Source: an uncultured Lachnospiraceae bacterium
GTDB taxonomy: Bacteria; Bacillota; Clostridia; Lachnospirales; Lachnospiraceae
DNA: 6,790 bases
Assembly: GCA_958426095.1 (NCBI GenBank)
Contig: CATZYB010000138.1
Coordinates: 1-6,790, forward strand
Reading direction: 5' to 3'
Shown here: positions 6,642 to 6,790 of the stretch, one piece after another
Layout of the letters: each line of letters begins with the position of its first letter
How positions within the stretch are numbered: position 1 is the stretch's first letter
The notes under the pieces: generated by a model
What the model was told of the DNA's origin: nothing
What the model saw: only the letters and a program-made list of their open reading frames with translations
Databases searched by the model: none
Position numbers and translations under genes: made by a program

Positions 6642-6788
6642 GTTCCGATATATGTTGAGAGTGTCCTGCTTCTGTCCCACAAATCACCAGATAGTGTCAT
6701 CAACGTGACGGTGGAATTCGGAGAAGGCGAAGGAAAGGTGTCGTTGGATGCAATAGCGGAGCGTGCAAAGAAGTACCAAATGCAGTAG
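6642..6788 (+). pseudogene. Fragment of an RlmD/RumA-family C-terminal tail
   Basis: From about 6652 the frame reads YVESVLLLSHKSPDSV, then INVTVEFGEGEGKVSLDAIA and ERAKKYQMQ, ending at TAG 6786-6788. The opening matches the HVE(T/S)V(V/L)LL end of the RlmD catalytic core. The remainder matches the extra tail I recall in clostridial RlmD homologues (VEFGEGEGK, then an Ala-Lys-Arg/Tyr stretch). The catalytic part, Fe-S cysteines and SAM site are absent and no start codon or ribosome site precedes it. The usual continuation after the Tyr is replaced by a stop. It is therefore a remnant, not a working enzyme. Its DNA differs clearly from the equivalent end of the intact rlmD at 5203-5240, so it derives from a different rlmD-like gene and is not a simple duplication. 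Family assignment is from memory of the motif. Confidence 0.58.
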
Positions 6789-6790
6789 AG

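Noticed and set aside
1..6790. CRISPR array, tRNA, rRNA, transposase or integrase
   Set aside because: No regularly spaced repeats, no tRNA-like cloverleaf and no mobility enzyme motifs were seen on either strand.

Overview
The window looks like chromosomal DNA from a Gram-positive Firmicute, most likely a clostridium of the Lachnospiraceae type. The evidence is a PcrA-type helicase with a C-terminal Tudor-like tail, an SPFH plus zinc-ribbon protein of the Bacillus YdjI kind, an iron-sulfur RlmD/RlmCD methyltransferase, strong AGGAGG-like ribosome sites and a fragment of the long RlmD tail that I recall mainly from clostridia. The genus is not determined. All intact genes are on the + strand.

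Region 1 (1-3317) is a probable two-gene operon. An SPFH-domain protein with a C-terminal zinc ribbon (69-1088) is followed after 15 bases by the DNA helicase pcrA (1104-3317), with pcrA's ribosome site overlapping the upstream stop codon. Region 2 (3318-3793) is a small independent unit: an extended -10 promoter, a 111-residue single-pass membrane protein with an extremely acidic Asp/Phe-repeat tail (3402-3737), and a clear rho-independent terminator. Region 3 (3798-5276) is rlmD, a 23S rRNA m5U methyltransferase (3829-5247), with its own weak promoter candidate and a hairpin spanning its stop codon.

Region 4 (about 5248-6790) differs in character: it is more AT-rich and looks acquired. The 332 bases between rlmD and the next gene hold a degraded ORF of about 55 codons (5410-5579) in the same frame as, and directly abutting, a rhuM-family gene (5580-6578). 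Inside rhuM lies a perfect 25-bp palindrome. An 11-bp direct repeat (5281-5291 and 6626-6636) brackets the degraded ORF plus rhuM. Just outside the right copy, 6642-6788 encodes a broken piece of an RlmD-family C-terminal tail that differs from the intact rlmD upstream. Together these suggest a small accessory cassette placed at the 3' end of rlmD, in a spot already carrying debris of a second rlmD-like gene.

The core genes serve DNA repair and replication (PcrA), rRNA modification (RlmD) and possibly envelope stress (SPFH protein, acidic membrane protein). No CRISPR array, tRNA, rRNA gene, transposase or integrase was seen. The most interesting part is the rhuM cassette with its palindrome, degraded partner ORF and flanking repeat. 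It is not a demonstrated new system.
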